NCBI GenBank assembly: GCA_934658705.1
Contig: CAKUHP010000004.1
Span: 1-64,000, forward strand
From: an uncultured Collinsella sp.
Lineage (GTDB): Bacteria; Actinomycetota; Coriobacteriia; Coriobacteriales; Coriobacteriaceae
Reading direction: 5' to 3'
DNA length: 64,000 nt
Positions 1-10,031 of the stretch are shown here, piece by piece. The notes beneath the pieces are model-generated. The model was not told the DNA's origin, ran no database searches, and saw nothing but the letters and a program-made list of their open reading frames with translations. The number at the start of each line of letters is the position of its first letter. The stretch's first letter is position 1. A program made the translations under genes and the position numbers.

Positions 1-2108
1 TCCTTGACCTCGGCGTCGGCGATGGTCTCGAAGAGGTTCTCGAGCGTCACGTGCTTCACGCGGCTCTGCTCCTCGATACGGGCTTTGAGCGAACGCTCGT
101 CGGCTAGGGCACGAGCCTCGCGCTCATCCTCGAACACGCGGAACTCGTCGCCGGCGTTGGGGACGGACTGCAGGCCCAGGATCTCGACGGCGTCGGAGGG
201 ACCAGCCTCGGTGACGGCGTTGCCCTTAGGGTCGAGCATGGCGCGGACGCGGCCATAGGTGAGGCCGGCGACCAGCGTGTCGCCCACGTGCAGGGTACCG
301 CGGGTCACGAGCACGGTAGCAACCGAGCCGCGGCCCTTGTCGAGCTTAGCCTCGAGGACGTTGCCCGAAGCGAAGGTATCCGGGTTAGCCTTGAGCTCGA
401 GCACGTCGGCCTGGAGCAGCACGGTCTCGAGCAGGTCGTCGATACCGATCTTCTGCTTGGCCGAGATGTTGACGAACATGTTCTGTCCGCCCCACTCCTC
501 GGGAATGATGCCGTACTCGGTGAGCTCCTGGCGCACGCGGTCGGGGTTGGCGCCCGGCTTATCGATCTTGTTGACGGCGACGACAATGGGAACGCCGGCA
601 GCCTTGGCGTGGTTGATCGACTCGATGGTCTGGGGCATGACGCCGTCGTCGGCGGCGACGATCAGGATGACGATGTCGGTCACCTTGGCGCCGCGGGCAC
701 GCATGGCCGTAAAGGTGGCGTGGCCAGGGGTATCGATAAAGGTGATCTTGCGGTCGTTGATCATGACCTGCGAAGCGCCGATAGCCTGCGTAATGCCGCC
801 CGCCTCGCCGGCAGCAACGCCGGTGTGACGGATGGCGTCGAGCAGCGACGTCTTGCCGTGGTCGACATGGCCCATGACGGTGACGACCGGGGCGCGGGGC
901 TTAAGGTCGGCGGGATCGTCGTAGAACGAGAAGGTGTTCTCCTCCTCGGGGGTGATGATCTTGATCTGACGGCCCAGGTCGTCGGCGACGAGCTCGACGA
1001 GGTCGTCGGACATGGACTGCGTCATGGTGAGCGGCGTACCCAGCAGGAACAGGCGCTTGATGATGTCGTTGGCCGGAACGTCGAGCGCCTCGGCGAGCTC
1101 CTGGACGGTAACGCCCTGGGAGACCTTGATGGCGTCGAGGTCCTCGGGGTTCACGCCCTGGGCCAGCGCCTCCTCAATCTTGCGCTCCTCCTGAGCCTTT
1201 GCAGCCTCGCGCTCGCGCTTCTCCTTACGCTTCTTGCGGCGACCGGTGGACTCGCGAGAGGCCTCCTCGACGGCGGCACGAGCCTCCTCGAGGACCTTCT
1301 CGCGGCTGTACTCCTCGGCCTCGCGAGCCATGCGGCTGTAGTGGTCCTCTTCGTTGTTGTGACCGCCCTTGCGCTTCTTGCCCTTGCCCTGCTTGTCGGG
1401 GTTGGGGAAGTCCATGCCGGCAGCGACGTTGTTGCTGGCGTTGGTGCGATGGCTGTGCGGACGGCTCTCGGAGGCGTTGCGCTCGGAGTTGTTGTCGGAG
1501 GCGTTGCGATCGTTGCGACGGCCGCCGCGACGGTCATTATTGCCGCCACGACGGTTACCGCGCTCGGCGGCGCGCTCGGCCTTGGCCTTGTCCTCGGCGT
1601 CCTTCTTCTCCTTGAGCACGGTCTCCTGCGCGGCGATCTGGTCGAGCAGCGAACGGAAGCGCGAACCGGAGTCGGAAGCGGGAACGGCGCGGCGCTGGGC
1701 CTCGCGGGCAGCCTCCTCCTTCTCGCGGGCAAGGCGCTCCTGCTCGGCCTTCTTCTTGGCCTCGGCCTCGGCGCGGGCGGCCTCCTCAGCAGCCTGGGCG
1801 GCGGCGAACTGGCGGCGCTCCTCCTCGCGAGCCTTCTCGGCAGCGATGCGCTCACGCTCGGCCTCGGCGGCACGTGCGGCCTCCTCGGCGGCAGCTGCCT
1901 GCTCCTCGGCCTGCTTGGCGGCCTCGACTTCCTGGGCGCGGGCCTCGATCACCGAGGCGAGCTGCTTGCGGACCATGGCGACGTAAGCGTCCTCCAGGGC
2001 GGAGGAAGCGGACTTAGCGGGAATCTTCATATCGGCGAGATGACCCATCAGTTCCTTGGAGGTCATGCCGAACTCTTTGGCCAGGGTGGACACACGGACT
2101 TTTGCCAT
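1..2108 (-). CDS. infB: Translation initiation factor IF-2 (3' end beyond window)
   Basis: IF-2 is the GTPase that brings initiator fMet-tRNA to the 30S subunit and promotes subunit joining. The 702 visible codons start with an IF2_N-type module (residues 1-50, opening [15 protein letters not shown]). A long Ala/Glu/Arg-rich linker, typical of actinobacterial IF-2, follows, then a second IF2_N module (about 330-380). The G1 P-loop GHVDHGKT lies at 413-420, followed by the DTPGHATF (G3) and NKID (G4) motifs. Judged against E. coli IF-2, roughly 200 C-terminal residues (domains III-IV) lie off the left edge. It is the last visible gene of rimP-nusA-infB, about 90 bp behind nusA. No ylxR gene sits between nusA and infB, as it does in many Gram-positives. 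Identity is certain; only the 3' end is missing. Confidence 0.97.
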   Translation of the reverse strand, partial: MAKVRVSTLAKEFGMTSKELMGHLADMKIPAKSASSALEDAYVAMVRKQLASVIEARAQEVEAAKQAEEQAAAAEEAARAAEAERERIAAEKAREEERRQFAAAQAAEEAARAEAEAKKKAEQERLAREKEEAAREAQRRAVPASDSGSRFRSLLDQIAAQETVLKEKKDAEDKAKAERAAERGNRRGGNNDRRGGRRNDRNASDNNSERNASESRPHSHRTNASNNVAAGMDFPNPDKQGKGKKRKGGHNNEEDHYSRMAREAEEYSREKVLEEARAAVEEASRESTGRRKKRKEKREREAAKAQEERKIEEALAQGVNPEDLDAIKVSQGVTVQELAEALDVPANDIIKRLFLLGTPLTMTQSMSDDLVELVADDLGRQIKIITPEEENTFSFYDDPADLKPRAPVVTVMGHVDHGKTSLLDAIRHTGVAAGEAGGITQAIGASQVMINDRKITFIDTPGHATFTAMRARGAKVTDIVILIVAADDGVMPQTIESINHAKAAGVPIVVAVNKIDKPGANPDRVRQELTEYGIIPEEWGGQNMFVNISAKQKIGIDDLLETVLLQADVLELKANPDTFASGNVLEAKLDKGRGSVATVLVTRGTLHVGDTLVAGLTYGRVRAMLDPKGNAVTEAGPSDAVEILGLQSVPNAGDEFRVFEDEREARALADERSLKARIEEQSRVKHVTLENLFETIADAEVK

Positions 2109-2199
2109 ATGACTTCACCTACCCTTTCTGGCACCTTGGGTGCCTAGAGACTGAACGAGCGTGGGAGATGCGCCGGGACCTGCCCGGCGCGACCGCGCG

Positions 2200-3447
2200 C
2201 TAGATCAGGTCCTCCGCATCATCGAAGGCGTCGGTGTCGTGGACACCGCAGAAACGGGAGCCGGGACGAGCCTGGTTGCGGCACTGGATGCCGTCCTCGG
2301 ACACGTACTCGCAGCGACGGACGTCCTCGTCCTCCTCGCCACCGATCAGGTCGGCGGCAGGCTCCTCGTGAACGGGAACGTTCTTGAGGATGTCGGCGGC
2401 AAGCGTCTCGGACTTGATGTCGATGTGCCAGCCGGTCAGGCGCGCGGCGAGGCGGGCGTTCTGGCCCTCCTTGCCGATGGCGAGGGACAGCTGGTCGTCG
2501 GGCACGATGACGCCGGCGTAGGCCTTCTCCTCGTCGATGAGGACGCGGGTGACCTTAGCGGGCGACAGGGCGTTGGCGACGTAGACGGCAGGATCGGCAT
2601 CCCACAGGATGACGTCGACGCGCTCGCCACGGAGCTCGCCCACGACAGCGCGAACACGGCTGCCCTTGGGGCCGACGCAGGCGCCCACGGGATCCAGGCG
2701 GTCGTCGAGCGAGTGGACGGCGACCTTGGAGCGCTGGCCGGGCTCGCGGGCGATCGACTTGATCTGGACGGTGCCCTCATAGATCTCGGGCACCTCCTGC
2801 TCAAACAGACGACGCATGAGCTCGGGGTGGGTACGGGAGATGACAATCGGCGGACGGCTGTGCTCGCCACGAACCGGTTGCAGGTTGGAGTTGGGGTCGC
2901 GAACGTCGATGATCACGGCCTTGATATGCTGGTTGTGCAGGTAGCGCTCGCCCATCGGACGCTCGTTGCGCTCGTTCTCGTAACGGCGCTGATCGAAGTG
3001 CGGCAGCTCGGCCTCGACGCCCTCGCGGATCTTGACAATCGTGAAATCGGGCGTGGACTGCAGCACGGTACCGCTGATGAGGTCACCGATGCGGCCGGAG
3101 AACTCCTCGTAGATCTGCTCGCGGGCGGAGTTGCGCACGATGGCGTTGATCTCGGCCTTGGCGTGCTGGGCGGCGATGCGGCTCGTGTTCTTGGGGGTGA
3201 CGTCGATCTCCTCGAACTCGGTGAAGTTGCCCTCCTCGTCCATGGAATCGTCGATCGGCTCCAGGCGGTAGACGTAGATCTTGCCGGTGGTGCGGTCGAT
3301 GGTCACCTTGGCGCCCCACTCAAGATGCAGGATCTCGGCATAGCTCTTGGCGAGCGACTGCTCCAGGCGGTCGATCAGGTAGAGCTGGTCGATGTGCTTC
3401 TCCTGGCAAAGCTCCATCAGGGCGGACATCATGTCGGATGCTGCCAT
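2200..3447 (-). CDS. nusA: Transcription termination/antitermination factor NusA
   Basis: NusA binds RNA polymerase and modulates pausing, termination and antitermination. The 415-residue product has the NusA N-terminal domain (about 1-130), an S1 domain (about 140-205) and two KH domains (about 235-375), with [10 protein letters not shown] and [15 protein letters not shown] as KH loops. It lacks the acidic repeats of the proteobacterial protein. The C-terminus is unusual. After an acidic stretch there is a short Cys/His cluster, C-x9-C-x10-C-x2-H, ending about 12 residues before the stop; this looks like a small zinc-binding tail. The stop of rimP lies one base upstream of the nusA start, so the two are translationally linked. 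The zinc-tail role is inference. Confidence 0.96.
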   Translation of the reverse strand: MAASDMMSALMELCQEKHIDQLYLIDRLEQSLAKSYAEILHLEWGAKVTIDRTTGKIYVYRLEPIDDSMDEEGNFTEFEEIDVTPKNTSRIAAQHAKAEINAIVRNSAREQIYEEFSGRIGDLISGTVLQSTPDFTIVKIREGVEAELPHFDQRRYENERNERPMGERYLHNQHIKAVIIDVRDPNSNLQPVRGEHSRPPIVISRTHPELMRRLFEQEVPEIYEGTVQIKSIAREPGQRSKVAVHSLDDRLDPVGACVGPKGSRVRAVVGELRGERVDVILWDADPAVYVANALSPAKVTRVLIDEEKAYAGVIVPDDQLSLAIGKEGQNARLAARLTGWHIDIKSETLAADILKNVPVHEEPAADLIGGEEDEDVRRCEYVSEDGIQCRNQARPGSRFCGVHDTDAFDDAEDLI

Positions 3448-3448
3448 C

Positions 3449-3943
3449 TTACTTTCCTTCCTTCGCGGGCTTGAAGTCGTAGGTGGGCTTCAACTTGCAC
3501 TTTTTAACATCAGAGAAATCGAGGGTGACGGACTCGCCGTCCTCGAGCTCGAGGGTCACGTTCGTCTCGGTGGCGGCGGCAATCTTGCCGGCGTACTTGC
3601 GACGGCCCTCGGTAGCGGTGGAGGTGAGCTCACAGTTCTCGCCAACAAAGCGGGCAAAGTCGCACGGGCGGCGCAGCGGGCGCGCCATGCCCGGGCTCGA
3701 CACCTCAAGCGTATAGCTCGAAGAGATGGGGTCGAGTTCCTCAATCACATCGCCGACCCACTTGGTGTTGGCCGTGACGTCGTTGAGAGACAGGCTCTGA
3801 CCCTCGGCACCCTCGATACGCACGCGCACGCAGGGGGCCTTGGTGGCGCCCACGAGCTCGACGTCGACGATGTCGACATCGTGCTGGGGAGCGACGGCCT
3901 CGAGTGCGTCGATAATCGCCTGCTCGGTCTTGGTCTTGACCAT
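3449..3943 (-). CDS. rimP: Ribosome maturation factor RimP
   Basis: RimP assists 30S maturation in the cytoplasm. The 164-residue product shows the family pattern: an N-terminal alpha/beta domain with DVDIVDVELVG, the VSSPGMARPLRRPCDF segment (typical of RimP), and a C-terminal SH3-like domain. The reading frame is open much further upstream. I place the start at ATG 3943 because a good Shine-Dalgarno sequence (GGAGGT) sits 8 bases before it, the protein then begins as RimP does (MVKTKTEQAII), and the probable transcription start is near 4015. It is the first gene of the rimP-nusA-infB operon. Confidence 0.95.
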   Translation of the reverse strand: MVKTKTEQAIIDALEAVAPQHDVDIVDVELVGATKAPCVRVRIEGAEGQSLSLNDVTANTKWVGDVIEELDPISSSYTLEVSSPGMARPLRRPCDFARFVGENCELTSTATEGRRKYAGKIAAATETNVTLELEDGESVTLDFSDVKKCKLKPTYDFKPAKEGK

Positions 3944-3962
3944 TGCGGCACCTCCGTCCATA

Positions 3963-3996
3963 CAAAAAAGAAGCGGGGCCGAAACCCCACTTCTTT
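3963..3996 (-). terminator. Terminator-like hairpin in the rimP leader (candidate attenuator)
   Basis: On the minus strand an 11-bp stem (AAGAAGTGGGG paired with CCCCGCTTCTT, one G-U pair) with a 6-base loop runs into a run of T residues. It ends about 20 bases upstream of the rimP start. It lies downstream of the only convincing promoter, so it is inside the leader of the nusA operon rather than behind an upstream gene. NusA-operon attenuation is known in other bacteria; its use here is inference. Confidence 0.7.
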
Positions 3997-4021
3997 CATT
4001 TACAACTTCATTTGCAAGCAA

Positions 4022-4050
4022 ACTATAGCAATACCTGCGCAAACGTGCAA
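4022..4050 (-). promoter_or_regulatory. Promoter of the rimP-nusA-infB operon
   Basis: On the minus strand TTGCAC (4050-4045) and TATAGT (4027-4022) are separated by exactly 17 bases, a near-consensus sigma-A type promoter. Transcription would start near 4015 and run through the hairpin at 3996-3963 before rimP. The remainder of the gap (4051-4312) shows nothing else I can support. Confidence 0.75.
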
Positions 4051-4312
4051 GTACAACGCAAACCCGCAGGTCAGCGCGCCCACAGCTTCTCCACAAGAAT
4101 AGGACAATTGGACCGATAGTACCGTGCGGAGCGCGCCCGAGAGCGCAAGAACGGGCCATGCGTCCCAATCCGGCGATCCGTTCGGGCCTCAAGGGCGTTC
4201 CTCGCCTAGCCCCTATCGCTCAGACTAACGCTAAGGGGCATTTTGTAACAAGTCAGCCGTTCGCCCACGCAACGGCAGACCGTACCAGGACCTCTACGGC
4301 AAGGAGGCACCC

Positions 4313-4885
4313 ATGAAACGTCTCGGCACCCTCTGCGCAACCGTGCTCGCCATTGCAGCGTGTTCGTTCGCCCTCGCGGGCTGCGGCAACACGAACGGCA
4401 AAACCGGGCCAAGTGAGCCAGATCCCGGAAGCACCGAAGCCGTGGAGGAAACAGAGCCCTCGGAAAGCTTCGATAAAATCAACGAAGACGAAGTCGATCC
4501 CCAGGGCCTGGGCCCCGAACCCCAAGAACAGTTTCCCATCGATCTAGAGGCGGATGAGAACATCCATGTCACCTGCGTTGGTAAGGACACCGACGGCTAC
4601 GGCGACGCCGTGCTGGTCTTTACAGTGACCAATAACACCGGTGTCGACATGATGTTTGGCGATGTGGACTCCTACGCCTACGTCAACGGCAAGGTCCGCG
4701 ACGTGCGCATGCGCCAGCCAGTCGCCGCGGGCGAGGAGACACAGGCCCTGCTCACCTTTGTCGGCACCTTCGACGACCACGACTTTGATGTGAACAACGA
4801 CCTCAACGACATCTACCTCAATATTTGGATGTTCGAGGAGGCAACGGGCAACGTCTACTTTAGGGACCTGGTGCACATCCCGTAA
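4313..4885 (+). CDS. Small secreted lipoprotein, telokin/DUF4352-like fold
   Basis: The 190-residue product begins with a lipoprotein signal peptide (MKRLGTLCATVLA...) ending in the lipobox LAGC, so Cys23 should be lipidated and the protein held outside the membrane. An acidic, Glu/Pro-rich linker (about 25-75) is followed by one beta-rich domain (about 80-190), with features such as VFTVTNNTGVDM and DYYLNIWMFEE-like strands. This resembles the immunoglobulin-like extracellular domains (DUF4352/FxLYD type) of Gram-positive lipoproteins. AAGGAGG lies 8 bases before the ATG. It stands alone between two minus-strand operons and shares a terminator with leuS. No specific function can be assigned. 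Confidence 0.85.
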   Translation: MKRLGTLCATVLAIAACSFALAGCGNTNGKTGPSEPDPGSTEAVEETEPSESFDKINEDEVDPQGLGPEPQEQFPIDLEADENIHVTCVGKDTDGYGDAVLVFTVTNNTGVDMMFGDVDSYAYVNGKVRDVRMRQPVAAGEETQALLTFVGTFDDHDFDVNNDLNDIYLNIWMFEEATGNVYFRDLVHIP

Positions 4886-4920
4886 AAGGCAGGGCTAGGC
4901 TAAGCGGCAAACCGATAGAT

Positions 4921-4960
4921 AAAACGAGGGGCGATCCAACCGGATCGTCCCTCGTCTTTT
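4921..4960. terminator. Bidirectional intrinsic terminator
   Basis: A 14-bp stem with one wobble pair (ACGAGGGGCGATCC / GGATCGTCCCTCGT, 4-base loop) is flanked by AAAA on the left and TTTT on the right. It can terminate both the lipoprotein gene (plus) and leuS (minus), which converge here. Confidence 0.85.
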
Positions 4961-4984
4961 GCATGTCAGCTTTGCGCGTGACGC

Positions 4985-7561
4985 TTACTTGACCACCAGG
5001 TTGACCAGCTTGCCGGGCACGCAGATGGCCTTGACAACCGTCTTGCCCTCGAGCCACTTGGCGACAGCGGCCTCGGCGGCAGCCTGCATTTCCTCGTTGG
5101 AGGCGTCGCGGGCCACGTCAATACGACCACGGACCTTGCCGAGCACCTGGACGACGATCTGCACCGTGTCCTCGATGGACTCGGCCAGGTCAAACTCGGG
5201 CCAGGCAGCGGTGTAGGCGTTGCCCTCGCAGCCGAGCGCCTCATGCCACAGCTCGTCGGCCCAGAACGGGCAGATGGGGGCAAGGACGCTCACGATGTCC
5301 TTGGCCACGCCGTAGCACAGTGCCTTATCACGGGCAGCGCTCTCAGTGGCGTTGAGGTAGGCGCTCGCGGCGTTGACGAGCTCCATGACGGCCGAGATCG
5401 CAGTGTTGAACTGACCGCGATCGTAGTCCTCGGTGCACTTGGCGATGGTGCGGTGACGCTCGCGATAGAGCTTGAGCGCGGCCTCGTCGAGCACGGACTT
5501 GTCGAAGGCCACGTTGGCGTCGCCGAACTGGACGAGCTGCCACACGATACGCCAAGCGCGCTTGATAAAGCGGTTGGCACCCTCGACGGCCTTGGGGTCC
5601 CAGTCAAAGTCCTTCTCGGGCGGGGCGATAAATAGGATCGCCAGACGCATGGTGTCGGCGCCGTAGGGCTCGATGACCGAGCTCGGGGGCACGACGTTAC
5701 CCTTGGACTTAGACATGGTGTCGCCGTTCTCGTCCTTGACCATGCCCTGGCACAGCAGGTTGGTGAAGGGCTCGTCCACACTCAGCAGGCCCAGGTCGCG
5801 CAGCGCCTTGGTAAAGAAGCGGCTGTAAAGCAGGTGCAAAATGGCGTGCTCGATGCCGCCGATGTAGTTATCGACGGGCATCCAACGGTCGGCAGCCTCG
5901 CGGGAGAAGGGCAGCTCGGTGTTGTGCGGATCGGTATAGCGCAGGTAATACCAGCTGGAGCAGGTGAAGGTGTCCATGGTATCGGTCTCGCGCTTGGCCG
6001 GGCGACCGCAGACCGGGCAGGTGGTCTCGTAGAACTCCTTGCACTCGGCGAGGGTCTCGCCGGCACCCAGGTCCAGGTTCTCGGGCAGCGTCACCGGCAG
6101 CTGGTCCTCGGGTACGGGGACGATGCCGCAGCGCTCGCAGTGGATGGCCGGGATGGGGTTGCCCCAATATCGCTGGCGGGAAATGAGCCAGTCGCGCAGA
6201 CGGAACTCGACCTTACGACGACCGCAGCCCATGGCCTCGAGGTCAGCAACGATTGCAGCCTCTCCCTCGGAGTGCTTGCCGCCGCGCATACCGGTGTACT
6301 TGCCGGACTGGACGAGCGTGCCCTCGGCAGCATGGGCGCAATCCCAGTCGACGGTCTCGGCATGGAAGGTATCGATGGTCTCGCCGCTGGCCTCGACGGC
6401 AGCGCGGTCGTCATCGTCCAAGATGATCGGCACGATCGGCAGATCATACTTGCGTGCGAACTCAAAGTCGCGCTGGTCGCCGCAGGGAACGGCCATGACG
6501 GCGCCGGTGCCGTAGTCGGCAACAACGTAGTCGGCAACCCACACGGGGACCTTCTCGCCGTTGACCGGGTTCACCACGTAGCGGCCGGTAAAGGCACCGT
6601 GCTTCTCGAGGGTGCCCTGGGCACGCTCGACGGCAGAGATATGCTTGGAGTCCTCGACGATCTTGGTGACGGCCTCCTCGTACTCCGTGCCCTCGACGAG
6701 CTCGTGCAGACGCGCGTACTCGGGAGCCAGGACAAAGAAGGAGACACCGAAGAGCGTGTCGGCTCGCGTGGTGAAGACGGTGATCTTGCCCTCGTCGCCC
6801 TCGATGGGCTCGCCATCCTGGTCGCACAGGGTAAAGTCGACCTCGGCGCCCTCGGAACGACCGATCCAGTTGGCCTGCATCTGCTTGACGCGCTCGGGCC
6901 AGCCGGGGAGCTTCTCCAGGTCGTCGAGCAGCTCCTGGGAGTACTCGGTGATCTTGAAGTACCACTGCTCCAGGTCGCGCTTCTCGGGCTCGGTGCCGCA
7001 GCGCCAGCACTTGCCCTCGGTGACCTGCTCGTTGGCCAGAACGGTCTTGCAGTTAGGGCACCAGTTGACCGGGTTCTTCTTGCGGTAGACCAGGCCCTTT
7101 TCCCACAGCTTCTCAAAGATCCACTGACCCCAGCGGTAGTAGTCGGGGCTGCAGGTCTTGACCATGCGATCCAGATCGTAGGAGAAGCCCATGCGCCTCA
7201 TCGTGGCGAGCGCCTGGTCCATGTTCTTGTACGTCCAAGCGGCAGCCTGCGTGTTGTGCTTGATGGCGGCGTTCTCGGCGGGCAGGCCAAAGGCGTCAAA
7301 GCCGATGGGATGCAGCACGTCGTAGCCGCGCATGCGGGCCTGACGGGCCATGGCATCGCCGATGGTGTAGTTGCGCGCGTGGCCCATGTGCAGGTCGCCC
7401 GACGGATACGGGAACATCTCGAGCACGTACTTCTTGGGCTTGCTGGCGTCGGTGTCGACGGCAAAGAGGTTGGAGTCCTCCCAGGCCTTCATCCACCGGG
7501 ACTCAATGGCCTGCGCGTCGTAGGCAGGGATCTCGTCCTTATGATCTGTGCAATCGCACAT
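4985..7561 (-). CDS. leuS: Leucyl-tRNA synthetase
   Basis: This class Ia synthetase attaches leucine to tRNA-Leu. The 858-residue product is full length. The HIGH-type motif is HMGH at 58-61, the KMSKS-type motif is TMSKS at 615-619, and an editing (CP1) insertion lies between. Zinc-binding CxxC pairs ([10 protein letters not shown]...CWRCG) lie near 170-190, and a second set (CERCG...CPVCG) is in the central region. The C-terminal part has the tRNA-anticodon and LeuS C-terminal modules ([10 protein letters not shown]). The start codon is ATG 7561. The leader contains a very long hairpin (7703-7585) but none of the T-box features seen upstream of many synthetase genes. Confidence 0.98.
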   Translation of the reverse strand: MCDCTDHKDEIPAYDAQAIESRWMKAWEDSNLFAVDTDASKPKKYVLEMFPYPSGDLHMGHARNYTIGDAMARQARMRGYDVLHPIGFDAFGLPAENAAIKHNTQAAAWTYKNMDQALATMRRMGFSYDLDRMVKTCSPDYYRWGQWIFEKLWEKGLVYRKKNPVNWCPNCKTVLANEQVTEGKCWRCGTEPEKRDLEQWYFKITEYSQELLDDLEKLPGWPERVKQMQANWIGRSEGAEVDFTLCDQDGEPIEGDEGKITVFTTRADTLFGVSFFVLAPEYARLHELVEGTEYEEAVTKIVEDSKHISAVERAQGTLEKHGAFTGRYVVNPVNGEKVPVWVADYVVADYGTGAVMAVPCGDQRDFEFARKYDLPIVPIILDDDDRAAVEASGETIDTFHAETVDWDCAHAAEGTLVQSGKYTGMRGGKHSEGEAAIVADLEAMGCGRRKVEFRLRDWLISRQRYWGNPIPAIHCERCGIVPVPEDQLPVTLPENLDLGAGETLAECKEFYETTCPVCGRPAKRETDTMDTFTCSSWYYLRYTDPHNTELPFSREAADRWMPVDNYIGGIEHAILHLLYSRFFTKALRDLGLLSVDEPFTNLLCQGMVKDENGDTMSKSKGNVVPPSSVIEPYGADTMRLAILFIAPPEKDFDWDPKAVEGANRFIKRAWRIVWQLVQFGDANVAFDKSVLDEAALKLYRERHRTIAKCTEDYDRGQFNTAISAVMELVNAASAYLNATESAARDKALCYGVAKDIVSVLAPICPFWADELWHEALGCEGNAYTAAWPEFDLAESIEDTVQIVVQVLGKVRGRIDVARDASNEEMQAAAEAAVAKWLEGKTVVKAICVPGKLVNLVVK

Positions 7562-7584
7562 ATCAGCTCCTTTAATCTTTAATG

Positions 7585-7703
7585 GGGTCGGTCGGCTTAG
7601 CTTTATTCGCTACTGCGGACAGTCCTGCGCAAGACGAAGAGCACATCAAGTGCTCTTCTTTGCGTGCGGAACTTGTAGCGAACAAAGCTAAGCCGCCCGA
7701 CCC
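7585..7703. repeat. Long imperfect palindrome in the leuS leader
   Basis: The outer arms (7585-7613 and about 7675-7703) match over about 29 positions with two mismatches. After an internal loop, a second stem follows (GAAGAGCAC / GTGCTCTTC around a 5-base loop). The whole 119-bp segment can fold as one hairpin, in DNA or in the leuS leader RNA. It has no T-box sequence and no coding potential. It could be a palindromic mobile repeat or a structured leader. Confidence 0.75.
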
Positions 7704-7737
7704 TAAGGTTGACTCGACTGATGATAGCAAATACAAC

Positions 7738-7775
7738 AAGCGAGATGCCTGCAACTTGCAGGCATCTCGCTTTAT
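7738..7775. terminator. Strong hairpin terminator between leuS and guaB
   Basis: A perfect 17-bp inverted repeat (AAGCGAGATGCCTGCAA and its complement) with a one-base centre lies about 160 bases downstream of the guaB stop. Both flanks are T/A-rich in the outgoing direction. It most likely ends guaB transcription (minus). The 7776-7931 stretch between it and guaB shows no gene I can support. Confidence 0.75.
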
Positions 7776-7931
7776 CTTAATAACGTGGTTGATACTTAAC
7801 CACTATTTGTTACCCATCCTAGCGTGGACGGGTTTTCCATGTGCCGCAGATTGCCGTGAAAGAGGAGCGCCGCGTACTTAGGTACGCAAGCGACGGTTTG
7901 AACGACAAGGTGCGGTGCTTGGGAAAGCCGC

Positions 7932-9443
7932 TTAGCGGTAGGAGACGCTCTGCTGCGAGTCCTTGACTACTACATCGTGGGCGCCGCCTTCGACGATGGA
8001 GGTCGAGCTGACCAAGGTCAGGCGTGCCTTTTCCTGGAGTTCGGGGATCGAGAGGGCGCCGCAGTTGCACATCGTGGACTTGACCTTGTAGAGCGTGCCG
8101 CCCACGCCGTCCTTGAGGGAGCCGGCGTAGGGAACGTAGGAGTCGACGCCCTCGACGAAGCTGAGCTTCGCGGCGCCGCCCAGGTCGTAGCGCTGCCAGT
8201 TGCGGGCACGCGCAGAACCCTCGCCCCAGTACTCCTTCATGTACTGGCCGTTGACGTTGACGCGCTCGGTCGGGCTCTCGTCGAAGCGGGCGAAGTAGCG
8301 GCCCAGCATCATAAAGTCAGCACCCATGGCAAGGGCAAGCGTCATGTGGTAGTCGTAGACGATGCCGCCGTCGGAGCACACGGGCACGTAGATGCCGGTC
8401 TCCTCGTAGTACTCGTCACGAGCACGGCAGACGTCGATCAGCGCGGTGGCCTGGCCACGGCCGATGCCCTTGGTCTCGCGGGTGATGCAGATGGAACCGC
8501 CGCCGATACCGACCTTGATGAAGTCGGCACCGCAGTCGGCCAGGAAGCGGAAGCCCTCGGCGTCGACGACGTTACCGGCACCGACCTTGACGTCCTCGCC
8601 GTAGTTGGCGCGGATCCACTCGATGGTGCGCTTCTGCCACTCGCTGAAGCCCTCGGAAGAGTCGATGCACAGGACGTCGGCACCGGCCTCGATGAGCAGC
8701 GGCACGCGCTCGGCATAGTCACGGGTGTTGATACCGGCGCCGACCATGTAGCGCTTGTCGCCATCGAGCAGCTCGTTGGGGTTGGTCTTGTGGCTGTCGT
8801 AGTCCTTGCGGAAGACGATGCCCATGAGGTGATCGTTGTCGTCGACGATGGGCAGGGCGTTAAGCTTGTTGTCCCAGATGACGTCGTTGGCAACCTTGAG
8901 GCTGATGTTCTTGTCGCCCACGATGAGCTGCTCACGCGGGGTCATGAACTCGGAGACCTTCTTCTGGTGGTCATCGCGGCTGGGGCGGTAGTCACGGCTG
9001 GTGACGATACCCAGGAGCTTGCCCTTGGGGGTGCCGTCGTCGGTGACCGGCATGGTGGAGTGACCGGTCTTCTCCTTGAGCTCGATGACCTGCTCCATGG
9101 TCATGTCGGGGGTCAGCGTGGAATCGGACTGGACGAAGCCGGCCTTGTGATCCTTGACGGCCTTGACCATGGCGGCCTCGGACTCGGGGGTCTGGGAACC
9201 GTAGATGAAGGACAGGCCGCCCTCGGTAGCGAGCGCGACACCCATGTCGACGCCCGAGACGGACTGCATGATGGCGGAAACCATGGGGATGTTCAGGGTG
9301 ATTGCCGGCTTCTCACCGCGCTTGAAGCGGGTTAGCGGCGTCTTAAGAGAGACGTTGTTGGGGATGCACTGCGAGGACGAATAACCAGGGACCAGCAGAT
9401 ACTCCGAAAACGTGTGGGACTCACCGGGAAAGAACGTAGCCAT
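7932..9443 (-). CDS. guaB: IMP dehydrogenase
   Basis: GuaB oxidises IMP to XMP, the committed step of GMP synthesis. The 503-residue product has the (beta/alpha)8 barrel split by two CBS domains (about 105-225). These are recognisable by [12 protein letters not shown] and [11 protein letters not shown]. The catalytic loop reads [12 protein letters not shown], with the nucleophilic cysteine at residue 319. The phosphate-binding segment ADGG-type reads [11 protein letters not shown], and a flap segment with [10 protein letters not shown] follows. It is of the longer IMPDH type related to eukaryotic/protist and some Gram-positive enzymes. A good promoter lies at 9551-9523. ATG 9443 is preceded by AGGAGAAAC. 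Confidence 0.96.
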   Translation of the reverse strand: MATFFPGESHTFSEYLLVPGYSSSQCIPNNVSLKTPLTRFKRGEKPAITLNIPMVSAIMQSVSGVDMGVALATEGGLSFIYGSQTPESEAAMVKAVKDHKAGFVQSDSTLTPDMTMEQVIELKEKTGHSTMPVTDDGTPKGKLLGIVTSRDYRPSRDDHQKKVSEFMTPREQLIVGDKNISLKVANDVIWDNKLNALPIVDDNDHLMGIVFRKDYDSHKTNPNELLDGDKRYMVGAGINTRDYAERVPLLIEAGADVLCIDSSEGFSEWQKRTIEWIRANYGEDVKVGAGNVVDAEGFRFLADCGADFIKVGIGGGSICITRETKGIGRGQATALIDVCRARDEYYEETGIYVPVCSDGGIVYDYHMTLALAMGADFMMLGRYFARFDESPTERVNVNGQYMKEYWGEGSARARNWQRYDLGGAAKLSFVEGVDSYVPYAGSLKDGVGGTLYKVKSTMCNCGALSIPELQEKARLTLVSSTSIVEGGAHDVVVKDSQQSVSYR

Positions 9444-9522
9444 GTTTCTCCTTTTTCCATGCGACCGGTCGGCTGCAGGCCTCGTAGGACCCAGCCCAAC
9501 CTTGGGCGCCCAATACTGGGGA

Positions 9523-9551
9523 AGTATCTTAGCGCACTTTGACTGCTACAA
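9523..9551 (-). promoter_or_regulatory. Promoter of guaB
   Basis: On the minus strand TTGTAG (9551-9546) and GATACT (9528-9523) are spaced by 17 bases. Just downstream, the leader contains the perfect 12-bp palindrome TTGGGCGCCCAA, which could be a regulatory structure. The palindrome's role is not known. Confidence 0.55.
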
Positions 9552-9636
9552 TGCATGATTTAAGAAGAGCACACGAGGGTTTGACGCAGGCTTTGCGTTT
9601 GCCCAGCAAACACTTTAGCGGGGAGACGTGGAGCGC

Positions 9637-9984
9637 ATGGAGTACAAGACGACGGCAAAATTGGTCATTCAAGCGTGCGACAAAGACCTGCCGGGCGTCT
9701 TCGGCCACGGTTGCGTCTTGCTGCTGCAGGGCATCGCCCGCGAGCACTCGCTCAACCGCGCCGCCAAGAGCATGGGCATGGCGTATTCCAAAGCGTGGCG
9801 CATTGTGAATGAGGCCGAGGGGCAGCTGGGCTGCAAGCTCATCGAGCGCGACGGCGCCCGCGGATCCACGCTCACCCCCGCCGGCGAGCGAGCCATAGCG
9901 GTCTACGAGGAGCTGCAGACCGACATCAACGACGTCATCGCCACCAAAGCCGACGCCCTCATCGCCAGCATCAACGCAAAGTAG
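9637..9984 (+). CDS. ModE/LysR-type winged-helix DNA-binding protein
   Basis: The roughly 115-residue product is a stand-alone HTH domain of the ModE N-terminal/LysR type. The motif HSLNRAAKSMGMAYSKAWRIV is followed by the wing QLGCKLIERDGARGSTLTPAG. It has no MOP (molybdate-binding) domain, so it cannot sense molybdate the way full-length ModE does. A GTG at 9628 is in frame but only two bases behind the GGGGAG sequence. ATG 9637 has 11 bases of spacing and is preferred. No molybdate transporter or other obvious target lies beside it, and its regulon is unknown. Confidence 0.8.
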   Translation: MEYKTTAKLVIQACDKDLPGVFGHGCVLLLQGIAREHSLNRAAKSMGMAYSKAWRIVNEAEGQLGCKLIERDGARGSTLTPAGERAIAVYEELQTDINDVIATKADALIASINAK

Positions 9985-10031
9985 TCTATTTGGTCTGATT
10001 ATTGATCCGCCGCACGAACGAATTAAGACGC

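Noticed and set aside
288-2147. Long plus-strand open frame of 619 codons
   Set aside because: It is antisense to infB, low-complexity and without a ribosome binding site; the minus strand encodes a clear IF-2.
2161-3474. Long plus-strand open frame opposite nusA
   Set aside because: Shadow of a high-GC gene; no family features.
5834-7582. Long plus-strand open frame opposite leuS
   Set aside because: Shadow; repetitive Gly/Ala/Val/Leu composition and no start signals.
7562-7931. T-box riboswitch for leuS
   Set aside because: No T-box sequence, AG box or specifier loop could be found; only a long hairpin.
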